The position numbers and the translations under genes were made by a program. A DNA stretch of 64,000 bases from Bradyrhizobium tropiciagri (GTDB lineage: Bacteria; Pseudomonadota; Alphaproteobacteria; Rhizobiales; Xanthobacteraceae). The stretch covers positions 1 to 64,000 of the forward strand of contig NZ_JAFCKF010000007.1 of the NCBI RefSeq assembly GCF_018130545.1. The letters are read 5' to 3'. Each line of letters starts with the position of its first letter. Position 1 is the first letter of the stretch. The notes under the pieces are model-generated. The model was not told the DNA's origin. It searched no databases and saw only the letters and a list, made by a program, of their open reading frames with translations. Positions 17,822 through 26,961 of the stretch are shown here, one piece after another.

Positions 17822-18257
17822 GCGTCCTCCCAAACAACCACGGCACCATTAGCGATCTTGTGCGCTGCCGTATACCCGCTTTTGCGTATCGGCCTGCGTG
17901 TGTCCGTTCGCCCTTAGCGATCGATGTCGCGACACATCTACTCTACCTAGGATAACTACTGGCCCCACCTCGCTGATGCGCTGCCGTGTTCGCGCCAATG
18001 GCAGGATTTGGAGGAAATTCGTCCTTTGTGACGATTATCCATTCGTTAACATTCGTTCGAGTGAACAACCCGAAGAGCATCGGCGGCCATTGTGAATATG
18101 ACTGCCGATAGTGCGCCGAAATGCGCTGCAGCAACTCGTGGGACTTCATTGCTGACCTCTCACGCGGTCGCGGCGGAGGTGACGTCTATATCAGGCAACT
18201 CGGATGGTCGCATGCGGTCAGCGAGGGCGCCGAGGATGGAAAAGGAGAACTGCCAAC
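17822..18257. other. Intergenic region upstream of the FAD oxidoreductase
   Basis: About 435 bp with no supported gene. It must carry the promoter of the oxidoreductase/cytochrome genes. The start of that unit has a good AAAGGAGAA ribosome site at 18241-18249. Confidence 0.45.
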
Positions 18258-19694
18258 ATGGGTTATAGTATTACTCGTCGGGGTTTTGCCAAAGGCGCGC
18301 TCACGGCCTTGTCGACTGCAGCGTTACTGAAAACGACATCCTCGGTTGCCCTTGCGCGCGCGAGCGGAACAGCGGACCTTGTGCGTAAGGATCTCACGGG
18401 TCTCTCCGGAGAGCTCGTTCTCGATGAAGCGTCCCGCAAGGTGTACGCGGACGATTTTGGCAAGATCGTGCACCTCACCCCCGACGCGGTTCTCGTGCCT
18501 CGCTCAACGGACGACATCGTAAAGTTGGTAAAGCTCGCTAACACCCAAGGACTGAAAATCGGCACGCGCGGAATGGCGCATTCGATGTACGGTCAAGCCC
18601 AGATCGAGGACGGCGTCCTGGTCGATATGAGTGCAATGTCGTCCCTGCGCGTCATCGATGACGGCGCTATTGAAGTCGGGGGCGGTTCTACATGGGGGCC
18701 GGCCGTGGCTGCGGCTGCAGCGAAGAAGCGTACGCTGCCAGTCATCAATGACACATTCCTCTCCGTCGGCGGATCGCTCAGCACCGCTGGATTTGGCCCG
18801 ACGACGTGGAACAATGGCTTTATGGTCGACCACACGCTTGAGCTTGAGGTCGTCACCGGCGCAGGTGATCTCGTACGTTGCTCGGAGGAGCAAAATTCAG
18901 CACTGTTCAATGCCGTGCTCTCGGGCATGGGGCAATGCGCAATCATCACTAAGGCAGTCATGCGCCTCGTGGCGGCGCCGACGAATGTCATCTACATAAG
19001 GTTCTTCTACCGCGATGACGTTCTCTCCGCTGCGCATGACCTCGCCTTCCTCGCCAAGGACGGGCGCTTCAATCATCTCGACTTGCGTAGCCGGCCCTAT
19101 CCAATCGGCGGGCTCGAATACTATGTCGAGTGTGGTTTCTTCTACGATCAATCAAGCCCTCCGCCGAAGGTTGAGGAGTTGGCGAAGGGGCTCCACTTTG
19201 CCAGCCAGGAGGTAAAGACCTGGACTTACGAGGAATACTACCGTCGCGCTGAGACATGCTACAGCTGCCTCGACGCTCCCAAGCCGTCCCTTTATCTCAC
19301 CGTCCCTGCGTCCAAGTTCGACGCCTTCGTAGGCAAGACATTGAACGAGCCCGAGAGGGCGGCCTATGTTGCGCCCTGGATCTCCGCCTGGCGCGGCAAT
19401 GTCTTCAAACGGCCGCTCGCGCGCGTGGCAAGTGAAGACCTGATCTTTCGGACTCAATTCAACCGCGTATTGCCAAACAAGGCAGATATTCCAGCTTTCC
19501 TCGCGGTCAATCGGTCGCTCTACGAGGAAGCCCGCGATCTTGGAGGGACGCGCCTCACCGCTAGCGCGATTCCGTTCACGCAGAACGACTGGATCCGGCA
19601 CTACGGGCCAGCGTGGGGTCCCTTTGAAGCCGCGAAGAAAAAGTACGATCCGAAGAATATTCTGGGATCCAGCTCCAAGATCTTTGCCGCGTAG
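18258..19694 (+). CDS. Tat-exported FAD-binding oxidoreductase (cytokinin dehydrogenase-like)
   Basis: 478 residues from the ATG at 18258. The N-terminus SITRRGFAKGALTAL is a twin-arginine signal. The FAD_binding_4 (PCMH) domain spans roughly residues 60-230: VLVPRSTDDIVKLVKLAN, then GTRGMAHSMYGQAQ, which resembles the covalent-flavin GxxHS loop, then IEVGGGSTWG. The C-terminal half has the substrate cap and ends YDPKNILGSSSKIF. Such enzymes oxidise alcohols or amines, and the gene is followed by a cytochrome c that could accept its electrons. The substrate is unknown. Confidence 0.85.
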   Translation: MGYSITRRGFAKGALTALSTAALLKTTSSVALARASGTADLVRKDLTGLSGELVLDEASRKVYADDFGKIVHLTPDAVLVPRSTDDIVKLVKLANTQGLKIGTRGMAHSMYGQAQIEDGVLVDMSAMSSLRVIDDGAIEVGGGSTWGPAVAAAAAKKRTLPVINDTFLSVGGSLSTAGFGPTTWNNGFMVDHTLELEVVTGAGDLVRCSEEQNSALFNAVLSGMGQCAIITKAVMRLVAAPTNVIYIRFFYRDDVLSAAHDLAFLAKDGRFNHLDLRSRPYPIGGLEYYVECGFFYDQSSPPPKVEELAKGLHFASQEVKTWTYEEYYRRAETCYSCLDAPKPSLYLTVPASKFDAFVGKTLNEPERAAYVAPWISAWRGNVFKRPLARVASEDLIFRTQFNRVLPNKADIPAFLAVNRSLYEEARDLGGTRLTASAIPFTQNDWIRHYGPAWGPFEAAKKKYDPKNILGSSSKIFAA

Positions 19695-19805
19695 TTCGTG
19701 ATGTCCGGGAGCATTGCGCGTCGCGAGCAGTCGCGACGCGCAAACCAACCGTCGCCACGTTCTGACCATTTCGGTTGGAATGGAATACCCACGAAGAGAA
19801 GCGCT

Positions 19806-20198
19806 ATGAAGTCATTGTCAGCATTGGCGCTCGGCGCCATCCTAGCCGTCTCCAGTCCCGTAAAGGCGCAGGATGCGGCCAATGGAGAAAAGCTCTTCGC
19901 ACGCTGCATTACCTGCCATTCCATTGGTGAAGGGGCTGCCGACAAGGCAGGCCCGCAGCTCAACAACGTAGTTGGGGCCAAGATCGGTTCGCATTCGCCG
20001 GGATTCCCATATTCGGACGCGCTAAAGGCCGAAGGCCAAGCGGGCGGCCTCTGGACTGAGGCGAAATTGACGGCGTGGATCAAGAGCCCGCGATCCACCA
20101 TTCCAGGAAACAAGATGGTCTTTCCGGGCCTATCGGGCGATCAGGCCGATAGCGACGCCGCTGATCTCCTGGCTTTCCTCAAGAGATTCTCTCGATGA
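19806..20198 (+). CDS. Periplasmic class I cytochrome c
   Basis: 130 residues from the ATG at 19806. Signal peptide MKSLSALALGAILAVSSPVKA. One haem site, CITCH, near residues 37-41, and a probable Met ligand in NKMVFPGL. This is a cytochrome c2/c550-like electron carrier. It lies 110 bp after the FAD oxidoreductase and 310 bp before the PQQ dehydrogenase, so it may serve either enzyme. Confidence 0.88.
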   Translation: MKSLSALALGAILAVSSPVKAQDAANGEKLFARCITCHSIGEGAADKAGPQLNNVVGAKIGSHSPGFPYSDALKAEGQAGGLWTEAKLTAWIKSPRSTIPGNKMVFPGLSGDQADSDAADLLAFLKRFSR

Positions 20199-20508
20199 CA
20201 CCGCATTCCCGTGTCCGCATGTTCGGGCGAGTCTTGTACGTGGTCACCGGTGTATTTCGCAACCACGGAACGAAGGTCGCCGATGCCCGCCGCATCGCCG
20301 ACAATTCAGCGACGGAGGCTCCACCTCCACCAGGCCAAAATTGAACATTCCGGTCACGGCGAGCGAGACGCGACGCTATGCGAGGCGCAAGAGCAGGACG
20401 CCACGCGGGAAATACCTAGTGAGCCGTACGGTTCGTACTGGGGAAGAGGCTGACGCGCGTCAACCGGCGCGTGTGGCGTGACTTATCGGACGAAGAAGGA
20501 AAACGCGC
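20199..20508. other. Intergenic region upstream of the PQQ dehydrogenase
   Basis: 310 bp without a supported gene. A short hairpin (GTAC-GGTTC-GTAC) occurs near 20430. It probably contains the promoter of the dehydrogenase. Confidence 0.4.
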
Positions 20509-22206
20509 ATGAAATCACGATTGAGGCGAACCGCCGCGACGGCGATGGTACTAGCCGGCGTTTGCGCCGGATACACGAACGCGAGGGCGGATTCAGGAGA
20601 CGAGTGGGTTACCTATGGCGGGGACACGAGCAATACCCGATACAGTACGCTGTCACAAATAAATACCCAAAATGTAACCGGTCTTCGCGTAGCCTGGATG
20701 CGCTCGCTCGGCTCGCTCGAGTCGCAAGAGTCAACCCCGCTAGTCATCAATGGAGTGATGTACGTCACCTCCTCAGCGGGCCCCAAGACAATTTTTGCGC
20801 TCAACGCCAAGGATGGCTCGATCAAATGGACTTACGAGCCAGATATTCCGGAAGACTTCAAACAGTATACATGCTGCGGCATCGGCAACCGCGGATTGGC
20901 CTACAAAGATGGCAAGCTTTTTGTCGGCCGGCTCGATTCTAAGCTTACAGCGCTTGACGCCGAGACCGGCAGAGAGCTGTGGACGACGCAGGTCAACGAC
21001 TACAAGCAGGGCGCGGGCATCACATCACCACCCATGCTTATTAAAGATCTGGTCATTACCGGATATACCGGCGGCGAATTTGGCGTTCGCGGTGCCCTCC
21101 AGGCCTATAAGCAGTCCGACGGTAGCCTTGTCTGGCGCACGTATTCCACCCCACTTCCCGGCGAACCCGGCAGCGAAACATGGAAAGGTGACTCCGGCAA
21201 GAATGGGGGAGGAACATTCTGGAACGTCGGGGCCTACGACGCCAAATTGAATCTGCTCTATTGGGGCACGGGCAACGCAGGGCCGTGGAGCACCGAGCCG
21301 CGAGGCGCCAGCAAACCCGATATCGGCCAGTACACCAATCTTCATACGGCCTCCACACTCGCGCTGAATCCGGAGACCGGGAAAATCGTTTGGTCCTATC
21401 AGGACACTCCCGCGGACGCTTGGGACTACGACGGTGTCAACGAACAGGTTCTGGCGGACATCGACATTAAGGGACGCGTTGAACACACGCTCCTCAAAGC
21501 CGGGCGCAACGGCTTCTTCTACGTGATGAACCGCGAGACCGGCAAGATCATCTCGGCGAAACCCTATGTCGAGACGAATTGGGCGACGGGCGTAGATCCC
21601 GAGTCGGGCAGGCCGATCGAGGGCGTGGGCAAGCGGCCATTCCTCAACGTTTGGGCAAAGGACGTCTGCCCTTCTCTATTCGGTGGCAAACAATGGCCGC
21701 CGGTCTCCTACAGCCCTGATACCGGTCTTGTGTACATCCCGGCCATGGAAATGTGCATGGATATCATGGGCAAGGAAGAGCAGAAAAAAACCGGCAAGTT
21801 CTACCTCGGAGCCGACTTTCGGATGGACACGCCTCCTCAGCGGCCCGACCCAGGCCGACTTTTAGCCTGGGATCCGGTTAACCAAAAGACGGCGTGGGTC
21901 ATCAAAGAGGATCTGCCGCTGCTGGGCGGGACCATGACGACCAAGGGCGGTCTTGTGTTCTACGGGAATATCCGAGGCTTCCTGCACGCGGTCGACGCAA
22001 AGAGCGGCCAGGTTCTGTGGAAGTTCAATCTCGGCACCGGGGTGAACCAAAGCCCAATCACCTACATGATCGACGGCAAACAATACTTGGCCGTCGTCGC
22101 AGGGCGCGGCGCAGGAGCCGTCTCGTTCATGGGCAAGGCTGGTGAGCGGGCGATAGCCGCGAGCCCGCTGGGCGGTTACGTCGTGGTGTTCGCGCTGGAC
22201 AAATAA
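20509..22206 (+). CDS. PQQ-dependent alcohol dehydrogenase with lanthanide-type active site
   Basis: 565 residues with a signal peptide (cleavage near ARA-DSGDE), then an eight-bladed quinoprotein propeller. Vicinal Cys122-Cys123 (CCGIGNRG) form the disulfide that lies over PQQ. The active site reads WDYDGVNE: Asp306 is the catalytic Asp and Asp308, two residues on, is the extra carboxylate that marks lanthanide-dependent XoxF/ExaF/PedH enzymes; calcium enzymes lack it. The GNAGPW block is also shared with this group. It oxidises primary alcohols in the periplasm and passes electrons to cytochrome c. A strong terminator follows the gene. Confidence 0.93.
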   Translation: MKSRLRRTAATAMVLAGVCAGYTNARADSGDEWVTYGGDTSNTRYSTLSQINTQNVTGLRVAWMRSLGSLESQESTPLVINGVMYVTSSAGPKTIFALNAKDGSIKWTYEPDIPEDFKQYTCCGIGNRGLAYKDGKLFVGRLDSKLTALDAETGRELWTTQVNDYKQGAGITSPPMLIKDLVITGYTGGEFGVRGALQAYKQSDGSLVWRTYSTPLPGEPGSETWKGDSGKNGGGTFWNVGAYDAKLNLLYWGTGNAGPWSTEPRGASKPDIGQYTNLHTASTLALNPETGKIVWSYQDTPADAWDYDGVNEQVLADIDIKGRVEHTLLKAGRNGFFYVMNRETGKIISAKPYVETNWATGVDPESGRPIEGVGKRPFLNVWAKDVCPSLFGGKQWPPVSYSPDTGLVYIPAMEMCMDIMGKEEQKKTGKFYLGADFRMDTPPQRPDPGRLLAWDPVNQKTAWVIKEDLPLLGGTMTTKGGLVFYGNIRGFLHAVDAKSGQVLWKFNLGTGVNQSPITYMIDGKQYLAVVAGRGAGAVSFMGKAGERAIAASPLGGYVVVFALDK

Positions 22207-22218
22207 GATCGCAAGACG

Positions 22219-22252
22219 GCGCGCCGATCCTCTGGATCGGCGCGCTTCTTTT
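22219..22252 (+). terminator. Rho-independent terminator after PQQ dehydrogenase
   Basis: A perfect 12-bp stem (GCGCGCCGATCC 22219-22230 with GGATCGGCGCGC 22234-22245) with a 3-nt loop is followed by TTCTTTT. It separates the dehydrogenase from the cytochrome gene and may reduce its expression. Confidence 0.85.
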
Positions 22253-22268
22253 CAATCGGATAGATCAC

Positions 22269-22613
22269 ATGAAACCACTTCTCTGCATGGCCCTTGGTGC
22301 GCTCGGCTGCGTCGGAATTTTGGTTGTTGTCCCCTCTCCGGCCGCGCGAGCAGAAGATGCTGCAACCGAAGGGCGGGAAGCTTTCAATCAATACTGCTCC
22401 CACTGTCACGGCCCCGACGCCGTGCAAGGTGAGCGGCCCCGAAACCTTCGGCGACTGACCAAACGATATGGGGACGACCGCCACAACGTTTTTCGTCAAA
22501 CAGTCAATCAAGGCCGCCCCGATAAGGGAATGCCCGCATGGGAGGGCATCATCGACGACGCGACGTTTGACAATATCTGGGCCTTCTTGTTGACAGTGCA
22601 AACGAACGACTAA
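22269..22613 (+). CDS. Periplasmic cytochrome c, probable partner of PQQ dehydrogenase
   Basis: 114 residues. Signal peptide through PAARAEDA. Haem site CSHCH near residues 41-45 and Met ligand in KGMPAWEG. Small single-haem cytochromes immediately downstream of quinoprotein dehydrogenases usually accept their electrons. It lies 62 bp after the dehydrogenase, beyond a strong terminator, so it may be made at lower level or from readthrough. Confidence 0.88.
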   Translation: MKPLLCMALGALGCVGILVVVPSPAARAEDAATEGREAFNQYCSHCHGPDAVQGERPRNLRRLTKRYGDDRHNVFRQTVNQGRPDKGMPAWEGIIDDATFDNIWAFLLTVQTND

Positions 22614-22655
22614 GCGTCCGAATATACGAGACGCTGGACTGGCACGATCGGACGC

Positions 22656-23280
22656 TCAAGTGTATTTGCCAATGATAGTCACTAGGCCCTTCGCCAAGTC
22701 GTGCGCTTGTGACGCTCCAGCGATAGCGGGGTACCGTGCGATAGTGTTTGCAACTCGGTGGCTCTTCTTGTGGAATGTCGGGAAGCCGGCGCCCTGGAAA
22801 CAGTTGGCGAAGGCCTTGGGCAAATCGTGGATTGCCTGCTGAAGCGGATCGTTCGATATTCCGTAGAGAAAATCGAACTCCCCCTCGAGCGACGTCAGTT
22901 CCTTCATCTGGTCGAAGTTGATCAGTGGCCACAGTCTACTACGCTAGCGCTTCGGAATTTTCTGATCGATGCATGGATTGTAGACGAGCCGGCAGCAGCC
23001 GATGGTCCGTCGGAAGAACTCATCCTGGGCTGCGCGCGGTAGCCCCCGAAGCTGTAGGCCTTGCACGAACGCACGATTATGCCTGCGCACCAAGGATGGC
23101 ATGGAAAGCTGTGGTTCGCGCGCAGAGATCACAAACGTCCTCCTCGGCTCCGCCGTCGGCGCGCGCCTGGACCCGGCTCAAGGATCGGGCTTTCGGCGCG
23201 CGAGAGGGCAAACGCAAGGGAGTGCGACGATAAGAGTCGTCGCGCCCTCCCGCGAAGCACGTGCTGAAAAATTGGCAGCC
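22656..23280 (-). pseudogene. IS200/IS605-type tnpB relic (N-terminal part and left flank)
   Basis: Minus-strand fragments FFRRTIGCCRLVYNPCIDQKI (two frames: EFFRRTIGCCRLVYNPC near 23000, then EGEFDFLYGISNDPLQQA and AFANCFQGAGFPTFHKK near 22800) correspond to the first ~95 residues of TnpB. At least one frameshift separates them. The C-terminal nuclease part is missing. Upstream sequence (23150-23230, with ACCCGGCTCAAGGATCGGGCT hairpin split as ACCCGGCTCAAGG and ATCGGGCT) matches the left flank of the tnpB locus at 39.2-39.3 kb. Confidence 0.7.
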
Positions 23281-23350
23281 TGAGCATAGCTCGCGACGGA
23301 AAGAGCGGCCGTCACAGCAACTTATTCAAAAAACTTAGGCTGCCCTGAAG

Positions 23351-24697
23351 TTAAGCCGCGCGAATACCTTCCAGGAAACGCTCGACTTCGGCGCCTAAAG
23401 TCTCGCCTTGCTTTGCCAATTGGGCCGACGCCGTTTGCACCTGACTTGATGCGGCGACGGCCTCGCTCGCGGCATGGCTTACACCTGCGATATTAGACGA
23501 AACATCACCCGTACCTTGCGCGGCCTGCTGCGCATTGCGTGTAATTTCATGTGTCGCCGCCCCCTGTTCTTCCACGGAGGCAGCGATCGCATTTGCGATC
23601 TCGGAAATGCGCCCGATAATGCGGCCAACCTCCTGAATCGCCGTAACGGCTTGCTGCGTCGCGGATTGAATCCCCGCGACCTGCTGACCGATCTCGCTGG
23701 TGGCCTTCGAGGTCTGCTCCGCCAATGTCTTGACCTCGGACGCGACCACCGCAAAGCCCTTCCCAGCTTCGCCGGCGCGCGCCGCCTCAATTGTCGCATT
23801 GAGCGCCAACAGATTGGTCTGCCCAGCGATCGTATTGATGAGTTCGACGACGGCGCCGATCTTCAAGGCAGCTTCGGAGAGCGAATGAATGCGCTGATCG
23901 GCGCTACGCGAGAGTTCTACCGCTTCCCCCGATATCCGCGCCGATTCGTGGGCCTGCCGACCAATCTCAATCACAGAAGACGTCATCTCCTCGGCAGCCG
24001 ACGCGACGGACTGCACATTTGTCAATGCCTGTTCTGATGCTGCTGAAACGTTGGTTGCCCGTTGCGTCGTCGCTTCCGCCGTCCGAGCCATGTTTTTGGC
24101 CGTGACATCCAACCCGGTGGAAGCTGCGGCCAAAGCCTCCAGTGCGACGGTCGCCTGCTTTTCGAAGTCCGCAATAAGACCATCGACAGCTTTCTGACGG
24201 CTTGCCCGCTCCTCCAGCATGGCCTCCTGGTAGACCGAAATCGCAAGATCCATATCGAGCATTACAGCGCTATTTACCGCTGTAATGACCTCGCCTAAAC
24301 GCTTCTTTTTCCATCCGTAGGTGGCAATCGCGAGATCGGTTAGATGAGAAAGGATGAATGCGTAGCCGCCGAGATACCAACGCGGCTCCAGACCGATCTT
24401 GTTATGTACTAGGCCGATGGTTCGAACACCCTGAACATAGGTCTCGTCGAAGCCGCCGTTGAACAGGCGCGCCCAATGCGAACTTTGGACGCTCTTTAGA
24501 CGCGCCATCTGGTTGCCCACCAGCTTCGCCAACTTCGGCTCTCCCGCGATGTGCCGATAGAATCCTTCGAGAACTCCCGGGAGCGCCCTTTCCACCACTG
24601 GCCAAAATTCGCGCAAGGCCTCGCCGGTCTCCCGGTCGATGCGCATGAAGCGCAGTCGGCTACTGCGATCATCATCGTACTTCAACTTGCTGCTCAT
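23351..24697 (-). CDS. Globin-coupled methyl-accepting chemotaxis protein (HemAT-like)
   Basis: 448 residues from the ATG at 24697, after GGGAGAG. The N-terminal ~180 residues are a protoglobin sensor: [20 protein letters not shown] contains the haem-ligating His. No membrane segment follows. The C-terminal ~270 residues form the MCP signalling coiled coil with the hairpin tip block [20 protein letters not shown] and [16 protein letters not shown]. It should sense oxygen or another haem ligand in the cytoplasm and signal to CheA/CheW, which are not in the window. Confidence 0.92.
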   Translation of the reverse strand: MSSKLKYDDDRSSRLRFMRIDRETGEALREFWPVVERALPGVLEGFYRHIAGEPKLAKLVGNQMARLKSVQSSHWARLFNGGFDETYVQGVRTIGLVHNKIGLEPRWYLGGYAFILSHLTDLAIATYGWKKKRLGEVITAVNSAVMLDMDLAISVYQEAMLEERASRQKAVDGLIADFEKQATVALEALAAASTGLDVTAKNMARTAEATTQRATNVSAASEQALTNVQSVASAAEEMTSSVIEIGRQAHESARISGEAVELSRSADQRIHSLSEAALKIGAVVELINTIAGQTNLLALNATIEAARAGEAGKGFAVVASEVKTLAEQTSKATSEIGQQVAGIQSATQQAVTAIQEVGRIIGRISEIANAIAASVEEQGAATHEITRNAQQAAQGTGDVSSNIAGVSHAASEAVAASSQVQTASAQLAKQGETLGAEVERFLEGIRAA

Positions 24698-25251
24698 GAT
24701 GGCTCTCCCTGTTCGATCCGGGGCAGAAGCTGTCCGGTTCGTTCCAATTAGGAGAGAAGCTTGTATCATCCATTAACCTTAATCGGCTCACAGGACTGCT
24801 CTTCACGCCGCGTTGAACAAATCTAGCGCTCAACCGAACGATCAATGAGCAGTTTCTGACCGATTCTGCCTAGTGATTCTCGAAACTGGGAAATGATCTC
24901 GAGCCAGTTGACCTCAATCTTCAGCGTGGCAAGCCGGTAAAACGCTCAGCCGACCGCGAGCTCAACAGTCGAAACTCAGCGACCAATGATCACCCGTGCC
25001 CGCCCACTACAGCGCGTTTCGATGGCCCCGACGACCTTCAAGCCAACCCTGAGTATACGAACCTGTCGTCGAAACTGGCGTCACATCTGAACCTTGAGAT
25101 TTGTGTGCGCGGCTCATCGCACTCCGGGCCTTGCTTTCAAATTCAGTAAGCGGCCTTCAGCGCGATTGGCAGCCGAGCGCTGCCGCCCCCCTCATGCGGT
25201 TCCACGTCGCGGCCGCGGCGGAATGAATAAGGTGCCGCCGATCAGGGCGGC
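24698..25251. other. Intergenic region with one dispersed repeat copy
   Basis: About 550 bp with no supported gene. A forward copy of the dispersed repeat (ACTCCGGGCCTTGC ... AAATTC) lies at 25121-25144. Confidence 0.5.
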
Positions 25252-25446
25252 CTACGCCTTCGAAGTTCTTACGGTCGTGGGCTGCACCGTAAGGCGATAC
25301 GCGACAAGCGTATTGCCGTCGAGAAGTTCGAGAACAGTGTCGCAGACCGGGCAGCGATATTCGCTCTTGGTGCCTGACATAGACGACAGCTCGACCCGCT
25401 GGAAGCCAGCTCTACAGTGTGGGCACGTCACGTCGGCTAGCTTCAT
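25252..25446 (-). CDS. Small zinc-ribbon protein
   Basis: 64 residues from the ATG at 25446. Two CxxC pairs (CPHC near residue 8, CPVC near residue 32) define a single zinc ribbon, followed by VLELLDGNTLVAYRLT. Proteins of this size and pattern are common single-gene conserved proteins in Bradyrhizobium relatives. The role is unknown; nucleic-acid or protein binding is possible. Confidence 0.65.
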   Translation of the reverse strand: MKLADVTCPHCRAGFQRVELSSMSGTKSEYRCPVCDTVLELLDGNTLVAYRLTVQPTTVRTSKA

Positions 25447-25570
25447 AAGTCCCGCTCTTAGCCCGTTCGCAGGTCGGGACGGTGTTTAGTCTAAGTTGGG
25501 TCGCGTAACCGCTCGCTCGCTAAATCGGATTAGGATGCGAGGATCGCCAATCACTGCGCAAATAGCCAGA

Positions 25571-25786
25571 CTATCGCCCGACAACGTTGAACTTGCTGCC
25601 GTCGAACGACACATCTACCGGTTCGGGATCATCAAGACACTCGGAGTTGGCTCTCCGGAACCAGATCATGCGCTGAATCTCAGCAATCGCTCGCGCGCGC
25701 ACTTCCGATCTTTGAGTGTCGGCCAGCTCCACCTCGGCATCTGCACCACCTCGATTGCATGAATTCGACATCACGGCATTCCGCAT
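25571..25786 (-). CDS. Small hypothetical protein
   Basis: 71 residues, charged and helical in the middle (RSEVRARAIAEIQRMIWFRR) with a short beta-like tail (PVDVSFDGSKFNVVG). No family is recognised. It follows the zinc-ribbon gene's upstream region in the same orientation. It could be a chance frame; the amino-acid composition is reasonable for a real protein. Confidence 0.4.
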   Translation of the reverse strand: MRNAVMSNSCNRGGADAEVELADTQRSEVRARAIAEIQRMIWFRRANSECLDDPEPVDVSFDGSKFNVVGR

Positions 25787-25846
25787 AGACTACACTTCTG
25801 CATGAAATTGGACGCCACCCACCATTCCAAACAATCAAGTCTCTGC

Positions 25847-25870
25847 ACTCCGATTCTTGCGTTTGAATTC
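25847..25870 (+). repeat. Dispersed ~24-bp repeat, forward copy
   Basis: ACTCCGATTCTTGC ... TTGAATTC, preceded by GC. It lies in the 370-bp gap between the small hypothetical gene and the GST gene; nothing else is seen in that gap. Confidence 0.65.
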
Positions 25871-26156
25871 GTTGATTTCGTCTTTCAAACCGGCGCCTTT
25901 CGGTCCGATAGCCCGAAAATGGATAAGGCGTCGGGCTGACAGAAACGCTGGCCCCAATTCAATATTCCGGATAGCGATTTCAATGGATTACAGACGCGCT
26001 AGCGTATTCGATCGATGCTAGATCACGACGCGAGCGCTCTGAACGTCCTAAAATGAGGGAAGTTCGTCATTTTTGGCTTCCGCCAGCCAATTTATGGTTG
26101 TGATTGATCACATCGAAAGTGGGATCGTAGGTGCCATCTCTACGACTGGAATCCAA

Positions 26157-26786
26157 ATGTACATACTTCACTACTGGCCTGGCTATTGCTCACTGGCCAC
26201 TCACATCGTCTTGCGCTGGCTCGGCGCAGAATATTCGCTGAACAAAGTCGACTATGACACCAGGCAGTCCAAGGATTATCAGCAAAAGATCAACCCATCT
26301 TCGACAGTTCCGGCACTCGCATTGCCCGATGGCAACATGTTGAGCCAGAACATCGCTATTCTCAACTACCTTGCCGACCTGTATCCCGAGGCGAAGCTGT
26401 GCGGCGACGGTACCCCGCTCGGTCGAGCTCGTGTAAATCGCTGGCTTGGTTACATCAATTCCGACGTCCACAAGGCGTTCTCACCGCTGCTCCATCCCGA
26501 GCGTATTCCGGGAGACGCCGCGGCGCAGGAAGCAACCAAGCAAATTGCTCGAACAGCCTTGCGGCGCCATTTCGAGATTCTCAATGCCCAGCTTACGGCC
26601 AACGAGTGGATCGCCGGTGAGCAGCGCTCGGTAGCTGACCCCTATCTTTTTGTCTTGGTGCGCTGGGCTAAAGTCACCCAACTCGACTTGGCCGGTCTCG
26701 ACCATTTGCTAGAGCACTACGCACGTGTCGCTCAGGATCCGGCAGTGACAGAAGCGATGTCGGCGGAAAGGCTCAAGCACGTCTGA
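26157..26786 (+). CDS. Glutathione S-transferase
   Basis: 209 residues from the ATG at 26157 (MYILHYWPGYCSLATHIVLRW split as MYILHYWPGYC and SLATHIVLRW). The N-terminal thioredoxin-like domain has the SxVPAL turn (SSTVPALALPDG) and SQNIAILNYLADLYP. The C-terminal helical domain includes NEWIAGEQRSVADPYLFVLV. The Cys-Ser near residues 11-12 is in the beta-class active-site position. It conjugates or reduces electrophiles with glutathione; the substrate is unknown. It stands alone. Confidence 0.85.
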   Translation: MYILHYWPGYCSLATHIVLRWLGAEYSLNKVDYDTRQSKDYQQKINPSSTVPALALPDGNMLSQNIAILNYLADLYPEAKLCGDGTPLGRARVNRWLGYINSDVHKAFSPLLHPERIPGDAAAQEATKQIARTALRRHFEILNAQLTANEWIAGEQRSVADPYLFVLVRWAKVTQLDLAGLDHLLEHYARVAQDPAVTEAMSAERLKHV

Positions 26787-26961
26787 GCTCTCCACACCGC
26801 CGACGTGCTTTCGAGTATCGACGGGTGGAACATCTTCAAGCTGCAAGAGCGTATTCGATCTCCACGCAAAGACTGCCCGTCACCGTCACCGCCTTTCCGG
26901 CATCCCAAGGCTGGCGGTGCCAGTCTATCGCGGACGAACCACGCGCCGGTTGAAATGACCA

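Noticed and set aside
20410-20460. GAGCCGTACGGTTCGTAC-like sequence resembling a group II intron domain
   Set aside because: Only a short stretch resembles the intron consensus; no intron-encoded protein or domain V hairpin is nearby.
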